A stretch of 64,000 nucleotides of DNA. Origin: Cytobacillus pseudoceanisediminis (GTDB taxonomy: Bacteria; Bacillota; Bacilli; Bacillales; Cytobacillaceae). Below, piece after piece: positions 9,470 through 17,379 of this stretch. The position numbers were made by a program, and so were the translations under genes. Under the pieces are notes generated by a model. It saw only the letters and a list, made by a program, of their open reading frames with translations, had not been told where the DNA came from and ran no database searches. Numbering within the stretch: position 1 is the first letter of the stretch; every line of letters starts with the position of its first letter. The stretch lies in the NCBI RefSeq assembly GCF_023516215.1, contig NZ_CP097349.1, forward strand, positions 4,554,001-4,618,000, written 5' to 3'.

Positions 9470-10531
9470 CTAGTAAAAACGTTTAAATCCATCAAAATGG
9501 CTCTTCCAATACGAATTATCCAGACTGGAAACTTCAACGCCTGATGAGCCAGCGTGGATAAATTTATTATTTCCTACATAGAAACCTAAGTGAGAAATGC
9601 CTTTCTTATATGTATTCTCGAAAAATACTAAATCGCCAGGCTGAGGCGTATTCACATAAAAAGAGCGGCTGTAGTAGCCTTCTGAAGAGTAGCGTCCCAT
9701 TTTGGAGCCTGTCTGTTTTAGGACATAATAGATGAATCCGCTGCAGTCAAAGCCTGAAGGTGTTTGGCCGCCCCATTGGTATGGAACACCTACATGCTTT
9801 TGGGCTTCGGCAAGAACCGATGCTGCTGCTCCGCTTGTCTGCTCATTATTTCCTGGCTTCCCGCTGGAAACAGATTCATTTGAATCCTTGTCTGCACTTA
9901 AGTTTAGCTTTTGTCCGATCAGAATTAAATCAGAACTTAGTTTATTCCACGCTTTAATCTGTTGAACAGTAGTTTTATACCTAGCAGCAATGCCGCCTAG
10001 AGTATCCCCTTTTTTAACTACATATACCTCAGAACTGCCGCCATTTGCAGGGCTTGACGGTGCAGGTGCTGAACCTGTCTGCCCTTGGGAATCTCCTGAA
10101 GTGTTACCAGCAGACTTTGAAACCTTAAAGACTTGTCCTGGGTAGATTAAGTGTGTGCTAAGGCCATTCCAGCTCATTAAATCTTTTAGACTAATATTAT
10201 GATTTAAGGCAATTTTAGATAGAGTATCCCCGCTTTTAACGGTATAGCTTTTGGCTGTATTAGCTGGTGCAGGTGCTGTGTTTCCGCCTGATGGCTGATT
10301 GGATTCAGGCTTCTCTGCTGCCCCTGGTATTTCGAGTTTTTGATTGATTGATAGAAAATCAGAACTTAAGTTATTGGCTTTTTTAATATCCGTAACAGTC
10401 GTTTTGTATTTAATAGCCAGATGATACAGGGTATCTCCTTTTTTAACTGTGTATGTATCGGCGGAAGCCTGAGAGGCAAAGGCAGAAGAAAGCATTGCTG
10501 CAGCAGCAATTGAAACCATCTGTTTTTTCAC
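9470..10531 (-). CDS. lytE: LysM-NlpC/P60 D,L-endopeptidase (LytE-like)
   Basis: A secreted peptidoglycan hydrolase of 353 residues. A signal peptide ends near ASQASA, then three LysM modules begin with YTVKKGDTLYHLA, YTVKSGDTLSKIA and YVVKKGDTLGGIA, separated by Ser/Pro/Gly linkers. The C-terminal NlpC/P60 domain has the catalytic Cys in FDCSGFIYYVL and His in GISHLGFYVG. Such enzymes cut the gamma-D-Glu-mDAP bond. Three LysM modules and this length fit B. subtilis LytE better than LytF or CwlS. The start is GTG 10531 behind AAGGAGTG. Confidence 0.92.
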   Translation of the reverse strand: MKKQMVSIAAAAMLSSAFASQASADTYTVKKGDTLYHLAIKYKTTVTDIKKANNLSSDFLSINQKLEIPGAAEKPESNQPSGGNTAPAPANTAKSYTVKSGDTLSKIALNHNISLKDLMSWNGLSTHLIYPGQVFKVSKSAGNTSGDSQGQTGSAPAPSSPANGGSSEVYVVKKGDTLGGIAARYKTTVQQIKAWNKLSSDLILIGQKLNLSADKDSNESVSSGKPGNNEQTSGAAASVLAEAQKHVGVPYQWGGQTPSGFDCSGFIYYVLKQTGSKMGRYSSEGYYSRSFYVNTPQPGDLVFFENTYKKGISHLGFYVGNNKFIHAGSSGVEVSSLDNSYWKSHFDGFKRFY

Positions 10532-10672
10532 TTTTCCGAATCACTCCTTGGACATATTTTGGTACCATTTTATCACATATATCGTCCAAAAAGATCATAT
10601 TTTTACATGATTATACAAAAAACTAACTATTATTTTACAATAATAAAGGACTGTCGACTTATGTCGTGCTTC

Positions 10673-11552
10673 CTACTGAATATTTCTGTCGAAAATTGCC
10701 ACTTTTCCAAGTATAAAGTCATTATATCGTTCATCTCTTTGAAGGCGAAAGATATCAAGAGCCTGCTCCATATATTTTTTTGCCAAAACAAGCTGTTCTT
10801 GGAGTTCATAATTAAATCCAATATGATAATGAAGATGCCCTAATAGAAATAGCTGATCCTTCTCTAAGCAGCTTTCAATAGCCTCATTGCAAAGCTTGGT
10901 AGAGCGATCAAAATCCTTTAAGTCTGTATAGGTTTTGGCCGTATTATAAAGAAGCCTGCTTCGGACGGTTTCATCATTTAAATATAGGATTCCTTCTAAA
11001 TGATACATTGCTTGAAGATAGATAGAAAGGGCCTCTGTGTATCTCCCTGCTTCATATAAAAATATTCCTTTGCTATTGAGAATCTCGATTTCCCTTTCAC
11101 TCCACACTTTCTCGAATGTCAAATCGATGGCTCTATCGATGAATAGAAGTGCTTCTTCTAACTGGTGATCGACATGGTATTTGTAAATCCCTTTATGCCA
11201 GAGAAGAATCTGGAAATTTCTCTTGTTGGATGTAAAGAGGGGATTCCTTTCTTCTGATTCCACAATCCCTTTTATGAGGGGGTAATCAAGGTTGCGCCTG
11301 GCTATTCTAAGCTGGTTATTAACCTCCTGAACATAATCAAGCCTAGGGGTCGTTCCGTGCTCAAAGAAATAATTGATATCTACACCCAGCCTCTGTGAAA
11401 TGAAATATAAAGTGGATGCCAAAGGAAGGACATCGCCTTTTTCAATTTTGCTGATTTGCGCCTGTGTACATATATCCTTTGCCAGGTCTTTTGGGAAAGC
11501 CCTGCTGCTTTTCTTAACTCTTTGATTTTTTTCCAATCGCAGAAAAGTCCAA
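10673..11552 (-). CDS. PlcR-like HTH-TPR regulator (RNPP family), two frame breaks near 5' end
   Basis: A cytoplasmic transcription regulator of about 293 residues. The N-terminal HTH_3 domain reads IGKKIKELRKAAGLSQKDLA with ICTQAQISKIEKG as recognition helix; the rest is TPR-type helices (for example the GIFLYEAGRYTEALSIYLQA repeat). This is the size and layout of PlcR, shorter than NprR. The start is TTG 11552, seven bases after AGGAGG. The T7 run 11527-11533 (plus strand) and the T4 run 11489-11492 are each one base short. It is divergent from the second regulator at 12387. No propeptide gene follows it; the next gene downstream is the endopeptidase. Its peptide partner is unknown. Confidence 0.82.
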
Positions 11553-11879
11553 ACAATACCCTCCTAAAAATATTCTTATAGTTATATTTACTATTGAAAA
11601 TCCATATAAACAAGAGGTATCTCCCTGAAACCCATAAAAAATGAGTAATTATCAATGATACATGAATTGCATATTAATGTTTTAATAAAAATGTGAATTG
11701 CTTTTAGGAGGAAATCCTAACTGCAACTGAAGGAACATCCTTTTAAATCTCCAATTTTAGCCGGTTCCACAAGAGGAAGCGGTTCTTTTTATGTTTTTAA
11801 TTGGAAAAATATTGTCAAATAACCAAAAAAGAAATAGAATGTTGTCATAGATTGCTAGGAAAATAGGAGGAGCAAAAAG

Positions 11880-12034
11880 GTGCTGGAAAATAATGAGGAT
11901 CACAAAACGATAAATGAGCTTTTTTCGAGATGCTTACAAAAGTATATGAAATCGGAGTTGGGGAAAAGGAAATGAGCGTAAACCAGCTTCTTTCAGAGAT
12001 TGAAAATGACCTGAGAAAAATAGTGGGGAATTAA
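11880..12034 (+). CDS. Small hypothetical protein, about 51 residues, frame break
   Basis: GTG 11880 follows AATAGGAGG at ideal distance. The frame closes early unless one T is added to the T6 run 11920-11925; then a 51-residue acidic helical peptide results, with NEDHKTINELFFEML and MSVNQLLSEIENDLRKIVGN. It lacks a signal peptide, so it is a poor candidate for a pheromone precursor despite lying between two peptide-sensing regulators. A terminator follows 38 bases later. Function unknown. Confidence 0.5.
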
Positions 12035-12071
12035 CGATATCAACTGGGACATAGAATATGGATGCATACTT

Positions 12072-12100
12072 AACCCTCTTTATAGAAGGGTTTTTATTTT
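12072..12100 (+). terminator. Terminator of the small gene at 11880
   Basis: AACCCTCT pairs with AGAAGGGTT (one bulge), followed by TTTATTTT. The rest of 11553-12386 holds one weaker hairpin near 11758-11791 and no further supported gene. Confidence 0.75.
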
Positions 12101-12329
12101 GTATTAAAAAGTGAATAAAGCTTCCATCACTTTGAAGGCAGTCATTTATAAAATTTTTAATTAATGAAAGGATATTTGCAGGGAATATCGAATAATATTA
12201 TAGTGGGGCTAATTTTAAATAAGCTGCGAAGAGTTTTTCTCCATATCAGTTCATCTTTAAAGCATGCACTCCACAAACAGCATATAGACTGATGCAGTTT
12301 CTGAACACACCTGAATCTATATTAAACGA

Positions 12330-12356
12330 TATTATACCTTTTGTGGTAAAATAATA
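12330..12356 (+). promoter_or_regulatory. Inverted repeat upstream of the second PlcR-like regulator
   Basis: TATTATACC (12330-12338) and GGTAAAATAATA (12345-12356) form an imperfect inverted repeat with a single extra A. Its right edge is 30 bases before ATG 12387. It has the geometry of a dimer operator and could serve autoregulation, but it does not match the B. cereus PlcR box, and I found no second copy by eye. Confidence 0.35.
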
Positions 12357-12386
12357 CTATTAATCATACTAAGTGAGGGAAAGCTG

Positions 12387-13274
12387 ATGAATTTAAGTGA
12401 GTATTTAATTGGCGACAGCTTACAATCTTTTCGTCAGTATAAAGGGTTAAGTGTTAAGGAGCTTGCAGAGGGAATATGTTCAGAGGAAGAACTTATTTCT
12501 TTTGAGAGAGAGAAAGCGTATCCAAGTCTGGAAACGCTGAATCAATTAGCAAATAAAATGAATATTGATCTTACGTACTTCTTTAATATTGCCTCGAAGT
12601 CTACCATAAATTATTCTACAGCTGTTATGCAAATTATTAATAAGCACAAGCGGAATTGGAATTATCAGGCCATCTATGAAATTGTGCAAAAGGAACTGGA
12701 TAATCCCATTTTTCAGCCTGTCATGCTGAAGCAATTCCTAGTCTGGCATCAGGGGATCTGTGTTTTTTATCTTGAAAATGATTTTGATAAAGCGATCCAA
12801 ATATTGCATGGCGCTTTAGATCTTACAAATGAAAAAAGGGTCAACTTAACGGAAAGAGAAGTCGAAATACTAGCAAGCATCGCTATTTTATATAAAGATA
12901 TGAATCATTATAAGGAAGCCATATCGTTGTTCAAAAAGGCACTTAATGATTTGGAAAAGCTGCCGCATATCCTTGAGAGCAGAGGGAAAGTCAGGATTCT
13001 ATTCGGCTTATCCCAGGCCTTGACAGAGGTCCGTGAATTCCAGGAATCGCTGGTGTATTGCCAAAAGGGAATTGATATTTGCATACATGAAGAAATCCAA
13101 TATTTGTTTGCCAACCTGCACTATCAAAGCGGAGAGAATCATATAAAACTTGGCAATAAAGAAAAGGGAATTGAGTTTCTTCAAAAAGCTATTTATATCC
13201 TGCAGCTGCAGAAAAATGATAAATTCATCCAAATTGTTGAATCGGAAATGGAAAAATTACTCAATAGATGTTAA
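12387..13274 (+). CDS. PlcR-like HTH-TPR quorum-sensing regulator (RNPP family)
   Basis: An intact 295-residue cytoplasmic regulator. The HTH_3 domain covers about residues 8-65 (IGDSLQSFRQYKGLSVKELA, then the recognition region GICSEEELISFE). Helical TPR units fill the remainder, for example ILYKDMNHYKEAISLFKKAL and SGENHIKLGNKEKGIEFLQK. Length and domain order match PlcR (about 285 residues) rather than the longer NprR or the HTH-less Rap proteins. ATG 12387 follows GAGGG. A short secreted propeptide gene starts 46 bases downstream on the same strand, the same order as plcR-papR. The expected mode is binding of a re-imported peptide by the TPR groove to control DNA binding. Confidence 0.88.
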   Translation: MNLSEYLIGDSLQSFRQYKGLSVKELAEGICSEEELISFEREKAYPSLETLNQLANKMNIDLTYFFNIASKSTINYSTAVMQIINKHKRNWNYQAIYEIVQKELDNPIFQPVMLKQFLVWHQGICVFYLENDFDKAIQILHGALDLTNEKRVNLTEREVEILASIAILYKDMNHYKEAISLFKKALNDLEKLPHILESRGKVRILFGLSQALTEVREFQESLVYCQKGIDICIHEEIQYLFANLHYQSGENHIKLGNKEKGIEFLQKAIYILQLQKNDKFIQIVESEMEKLLNRC

Positions 13275-13320
13275 TATATAAATAATTCAATAAATTATGA
13301 AAAAGAGAGGAGTCAATGTC

Positions 13321-13551
13321 GTGAAAAAATTAATTTTAGCAGGAGCATTGGCATTAGGTGTAATTGGGGTTGGAGCTTCCTTCGCGGGGAACCAGGAGGC
13401 AGGCATTCCATCAGAGCATAGTGTTGTCAAACCGGTAGAGTTAGCCGGCATTCCATCAGAACATAGTGTTGGCAAAACTTTCGAACTAGCTGGTATTCCT
13501 TCAGAACACAGTCCGGCATTTTCAACATACGGGATTCCATCAGAGCATTAA
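13321..13551 (+). CDS. Secreted pro-pheromone with four GIPSEH copies (PapR/Phr-like)
   Basis: A 76-residue precursor. GTG 13321 is chosen because AGAGGAG (13306-13312) lies eight bases upstream; the in-frame ATG 13297 would precede this site. The signal peptide is KKLILAGALALGVIGVGASFA with a cleavage site around SFA-GN. The exported part contains four identical hexapeptides Gly-Ile-Pro-Ser-Glu-His spaced 15, 15 and 13 residues, preceded by Ala in copies 1-3 and Tyr in copy 4. The last copy ends the protein, as mature PapR does. Known PapR types end in [LMV]PFE[FYH], and IPSEH has the same hydrophobic-Pro-x-Glu-aromatic/His form. The active peptide is probably 6-8 residues. Confidence 0.85.
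   Translation: MKKLILAGALALGVIGVGASFAGNQEAGIPSEHSVVKPVELAGIPSEHSVGKTFELAGIPSEHSPAFSTYGIPSEH
13402..13548 (+). repeat. Four in-frame copies encoding GIPSEH
   Basis: Copies lie at 13402-13419, 13447-13464, 13492-13509 and 13531-13548. The first two full units are 45 bases each and share the 15-residue form GIPSEHSVxKxxELA. The six codons differ only at third positions (Gly ggc/ggc/ggt/ggg; Pro cca/cca/cct/cca; Glu gag/gaa/gaa/gag; His cat/cat/cac/cat), with no amino-acid change. Confidence 0.95.
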
Positions 13552-13569
13552 TATATCAGTCTTCTATTA

Positions 13570-13596
13570 AAAACGGGAATTTTCCCGTTTTTTTAT
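13570..13596 (+). terminator. Terminator of the regulator-propeptide unit
   Basis: AAACGGGAA pairs with TTCCCGTTT across a two-base loop and is followed by a seven-T run. It lies 20 bases behind the propeptide stop and closes the two-gene unit. Confidence 0.85.
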
Positions 13597-13746
13597 TTTG
13601 GCTAAAGGATTGCCAGATACCCTATATTAAATAGATATTGAGAAAGTAAGTGTTCGCGGTCCTATCTTAAGTAATAGACACGAAAATCCTATATGAGGAA
13701 GTGCCATGAAGTTTCGAAGTAGTGGTTCTGTTAATCCTGGAAAAAG

Positions 13747-13770
13747 AGCCGCCCAATCAATCGGACGGCT
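13747..13770 (-). terminator. Terminator of the PP2C-like gene
   Basis: AGCCG-CC and GG-CGGCT pair (8 bp with one mismatch, loop AATCAATC); on the minus strand CTTTTT follows, just after the PP2C-like stop. Confidence 0.7.
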
Positions 13771-13774
13771 TTGT

Positions 13775-14670
13775 TTACAACTCTATCAATATGCCTGATT
13801 TATCATCGTGCTGTTTTAACCTTGGATAAAATAAGCAGGCAGGATCGGATTCTTCCAGCTGCAGAATATACTTCTCCAATTCATCCAGCCCTTTTTCAAA
13901 GGCCATCTTTGCTGTTGTAAGCCAGGTTTCCTCCTGGTCCGAACCTCGGCGGGAATGCAGCTTTAAACCATCAGACAGCAAAAGGATCTTATTTACAGCT
14001 ATAAGCGGAATATGCCCATATTCCAGAAAATCTGCAGCTTCATGGGAACCGTCAATAATCCCATAGCCCTCAGGGGTGTTCAGCTTATTCCGGTTCGCCT
14101 GGAGCAATTCCTGAACATTCTTCCTAAAAAGTTGGTGCTTCCTCTTCAGCTCCTCTATTGAAACATCCTCTATTGTGGAAATACCATTTAAATAATTGTC
14201 CCATTCTTTTTGCATGAGCATGATCGCTTCATTGTCGAGCCGGTCGATATGGTCGAAGGTGACCTGCCGGATGGATTGATCCTTAAACTGCAGGAAAAGC
14301 ATGCAATCGCCAGCTGATGCCCAATCCATTGAAGCGGCTGTTCCATCTTCATTTTTATGAATCTGAATGGCAGCCAGACCGCAAGAGCTTCTTTCGTGCT
14401 TAGGGATTTGCTCTAGGAGATGCTGCTCTTTATTTGAGCTCTCCGTTGTCTCCCTCAGATCTGTATTGCCTTCAATGATCTTATCCCTTAGCGGTGAGAA
14501 TGCTTCTTTTTCCAAAGCTTTTTTATCAGCCCGGATGCCAGTGAGCCTGGCAGACCGCCAAGGCCGGTTGCCCCGTCAATTACCGCAAAAATGTTCTGTT
14601 GAGGATCAACAACAATTGCGTCTTCGTTAATATCTCTATCTCCTATTGTGAAAACCGTCTTGATTTGCAT
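13775..14670 (-). CDS. PP2C-like protein phosphatase, frame break
   Basis: About 299 residues after correcting one missing base in the T6 run 14519-14524 (plus strand). The N-terminal part reads DRDINEDAIVV and FAVIDGATGLGG, the two metal-binding Asp motifs of PPM/PP2C phosphatases; the central DWASAGDCMLF resembles the conserved GDSR-type strand, and ILLLSDGLKLHS the later SDG motif. It should dephosphorylate Ser/Thr residues, or be a divergent relative. ATG 14670 follows AGGTGG. It starts 12 bases after the TPR membrane protein, so the two are probably cotranscribed. Confidence 0.75.
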
Positions 14671-14681
14671 ATGAAAACCAC

Positions 14682-15729
14682 CTATTTTATAAAGTAATAA
14701 GCGATAAGAGAACCGATAATAACCAATGCTGATGTTAAGCTTATAGACACCGTTCTCCAGGGGTGCTGTATTTTCGTTTGAAAAAGCAATCCGAATCCAA
14801 CGAAAGCTAAAACGAGTGAACCTGAAAGAATTAATATAAGCAAGGCGCTCTCGAGGAAGTCCCGATTGCCAAGAATATTTAAAGAGCCGATGGTAAAGCT
14901 GATGATGGCAGTGAAAAAGCCAAGCATTTGCAGGTTTTCCGATTTTAACTTAGAAATGGATTGATCGATTTCCTGCTTAGCTACATCAAAACTCTTTTCA
15001 GTGATGGCAATTTTGTCAGAGAAGACCTGAGAGAATTCGTTTGTCTGAACCTTATTTAGATGGAATAGGTAGTCATTAATCCGAATGGCATAATCTTTTT
15101 TCGGATTCCTCCATATCTATGGCTCTTCGGATCGCTTCCTTTGCTTCGCTGAACCTTCCCATCGCAGCAAGTATTCTTCCTCTTGTACAATAGAACTTGG
15201 CATATCGTGGCGTTAAATGAATAACACGATTGATGATTTGTCCTGCATCCTGTAATTCTTCCTCGGTAATCATCATTCCGTTCTCTCTCGCATGAATAAT
15301 GGCCTCAGCATAATTATGAAGGACGCCTACCTGATTCGGCAACTTTTGTGAGGCTTCTTTGGCAAAAGTCACAGCCTGTTCGATCGCTTCAGCGGTTCCG
15401 ATTTCCTTATATAAAAGGGAAAGAATATGCGGGTATAAAGGATACTCAATAAATCTTTCGCCAAACCTGTCGACGATTTCCTTAAAGTGGCTTATGTTTT
15501 TCATTCTTCGTGCATATGTAGATAAAACGACAAATATGGAAAAAAGTATGGAGGGATTCTGCTCCGAGTTCATGCTGTTTTCAAGATATAAAGTCCATTC
15601 ATTGTATTCGGTTTCACTCAATGTTTCAGCCACCTTTGTGAGCTTAAGTTCATACTCCCTTGTTGTATGGGGAGGAAGACCGGTAAATCGCTCGGCAAAA
15701 GTGGGCTGGATGAGAGCATTTGCTTCCAT
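14682..15729 (-). CDS. TPR-type protein with C-terminal membrane anchor, frame break
   Basis: About 350 residues in two frames. The N-terminal two-thirds are helical TPR-like units (PRYAKFYCTRGRILAAMGRFSEAKEA is the clearest). Then come a charged helical linker (FSDKIAITEKSFDVAKQEID) and two to three membrane segments ending SLIAYYFIK. The break is in the T6 run 15096-15101 (plus strand). Unlike most others it needs one base fewer or two more. ATG 15729 behind AAAGGGTG is preferred to GTG 15738. With the PP2C-like gene downstream it may form a membrane-bound signalling pair. I do not know a named homologue. Confidence 0.7.
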
Positions 15730-15738
15730 TTTTGTCAC

Positions 15739-16157
15739 CCTTTAGTTAACTTTTTAGACACAGACACTAGTATTATATTATGCTGGGAAAGGCAAGATAG
15801 ATGCTGATAACTATTACAAGCATAAAATGGCTAACGTTTAATATTTCCTAAAACTATTTTACTATATGCATTATGTATCTACTATAAATATAAAAATAGC
15901 GCAATCAAATACTTTTTGAGGAAAGCTATCAAAATGCCACTCTTGAAATTGAAAAGAAATTCGAAGAGTAGTTTAAGTTAATAAATGAATACTTGAACCA
16001 CCGATGTGCGATATAAGGGAGGTAGGCATCTGCGCTATCTCCTTTTTATTTTCGGATTGCGTATAAGAAGCATAAGATGTTCAAAAGGTTCTCTAATTTT
16101 ACACAAACAAGAGTTTATACAATGATATCAGGAGTAATTATATTACTGAGGTGATAA
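15739..16157. other. Intergenic stretch with possible gene remnant and a hairpin
   Basis: Around 15916-15971 a frame encodes EESYQNATLEIEKKFEE and stops at TAG, with further gene-like residues after it; it lacks a convincing start and may be a remnant. GGAG-GTAG and CTAT-CTCC at about 16020-16042 form a stem followed by TTTTTA, probably a plus-strand terminator. Nothing else is supported. Confidence 0.4.
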
Positions 16158-16274
16158 ATGATGATAAGAAATATAATAAATGTTACTTCACCAAATATGA
16201 CAGAGAACCAAGAAGACGAATATGAAGAGTATGATTACAAAGAAGAAATTGAGGACAGACATTATTTTTACTAA
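16158..16274 (+). CDS. Small acidic protein, 38 residues
   Basis: ATG 16158 (or 16161) follows GAGGTGATAA. The peptide is intact and very acidic in its second half (DEYEEYDYKEEIEDRHYFY) with an uncharged N-terminal part. No signal peptide or membrane segment. Not recognised; supported only by its ribosome site and composition. Confidence 0.4.
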   Translation: MMIRNIINVTSPNMTENQEDEYEEYDYKEEIEDRHYFY

Positions 16275-16474
16275 AAGTCCTTTGAGACTAATTTGCTTTT
16301 TTTTATAGGGGCCTAGAATTTTGAAATCGTTGGATAAAAGGAATTGATGTTACTCTATGCACCCTTTACTATGGATCAAAATATATATATATATACCCCA
16401 TAATTTACATTCACTTAATGAAGACTTAATAATCCTTTGTTAAGCTGGAGGAAAGTTAATAAGGAGTGATGAAA

Positions 16475-16621
16475 ATGGTCAAGAAATTAAAGATTAAATG
16501 GCATAAGTTTTGGTTCCTTGCTTATAACACGATCTTAGGCGCAACTTCATCTTCAACCCTTTTTATTAACCTCTATAGAAAATCAAAATATCACCATACA
16601 AAATTAATACAATACCTTTGA
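16475..16621 (+). CDS. Small basic protein, 48 residues
   Basis: ATG 16475 is eight bases behind AAGGAG (16461-16466). The peptide begins MVKKLKIKWHKFWFLAYN and ends LYRKSKYHHTKLIQYL: basic, aromatic-rich, with a short uncharged centre. A terminator follows directly, so it has a full transcription-unit layout. I believe it is a real gene but do not know its function. Confidence 0.55.
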   Translation: MVKKLKIKWHKFWFLAYNTILGATSSSTLFINLYRKSKYHHTKLIQYL

Positions 16622-16631
16622 GAAAATTCGG

Positions 16632-16652
16632 GAGCCTATTAGGCTCTTTTTT
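16632..16652 (+). terminator. Terminator of the 48-residue gene
   Basis: GAGCC and GGCTC around TATTA, followed by seven Ts (16646-16652). Confidence 0.75.
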
Positions 16653-16847
16653 ATTTGGCAGTGAACAGTGTGGGATAATCAGGTGGCTTTGCTGTTCAGA
16701 ATAATCTCTTATGCATTTATACGACTATCTTAGAATCGTATGCCTGATAAACCCTTTCAGATGAAAAATTCTGAAAATTATAGTTTGATTATGCAGTAGG
16801 GGGAAATGGCTTAATAAGCGGGAAATAAAATAAAAGAGGAAACTTGT

Positions 16848-17069
16848 TTGAGCCCATTATTTGGAACTATTGAATATTATGAACAAAAGATTGAAAATTA
16901 TATATCTTGTAAGCAAATTATAAGAAGGAAAGATGAGCACCTTTCAATAATCGTTTCACAACTGGAAGCAGAAATCCGCAATGACTTTACTTGCCATGAT
17001 CGCATCAAAAAAGAATGCCTCGAAAACCTCTATAAAGTTTCCAATAAAGCATCATCAGCACTACATTAA
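16848..17069 (+). CDS. Small hypothetical protein, 73 residues
   Basis: TTG 16848 lies behind AGAGGAAAC. The product is helical, with a possible coiled coil IEYYEQKIENYISCKQIIRR and a second helix from KDEHLSIIVSQLEAEIR; it has three Cys. It lacks the SQELD motif of Spo0E-like peptides, which its size first suggests. No neighbour is close enough to suggest a role. Confidence 0.45.
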   Translation: MSPLFGTIEYYEQKIENYISCKQIIRRKDEHLSIIVSQLEAEIRNDFTCHDRIKKECLENLYKVSNKASSALH

Positions 17070-17379
17070 TCATATAAAAACTCGGTAATTTAATAAGCAC
17101 ATAAAGGATTCCTTAAAAAATTTCTATTCTGTTCTGTTTCGCCGCGATTTTACACTTTCCTCAATGAAATGATAGTCTGCCAAGATTATGTGGCGGTTCA
17201 GAACAATTCTTATTATATAAAAACTAGTGCCTCATAAATGTTTACCCCAAATCTCGAAAAGCTTCTTATCCAGCCATAAATATTTTGATTAAATAAATTG
17301 CTTGCAACCTGAAAATTTAAGGGATTCTAATGGAATCGCTCCCAATATAAATGGTAAAATGTAGGAAGGAGGGATTTCC
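17070..17379. other. Intergenic region upstream of pbpC
   Basis: No ORF with a ribosome site was seen. A TTGCAA at 17311-17316 and AT-rich boxes near 17344-17357 could form the pbpC promoter, but spacing is not convincing. Confidence 0.3.

Noticed and set aside
10681..10700. Spo0A-box-like TCTGTCGAA
   Set aside because: It lies inside the 3' coding end of the PlcR-like gene, away from any promoter; treated as chance.
11553..11720. PlcR-box-like palindrome around ATGCAATTCATG
   Set aside because: It does not fit TATGNANNNNTNCATA in the second half; similarity is only in the ATGCA part.
11701..11810. Open frame after TTTAGGAGG with a Gly/Ser-rich end
   Set aside because: An in-frame stop follows the ribosome-like site and there is no start codon at usable distance.
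13297..13320. Upstream ATG start for the pheromone precursor
   Set aside because: Using ATG 13297 places the ribosome site inside the gene and adds eight charged residues before the signal peptide; GTG 13321 has ideal spacing.
16848..17069. Spo0E-like phosphatase
   Set aside because: Size is similar, but the SxxLD signature of that family is absent.
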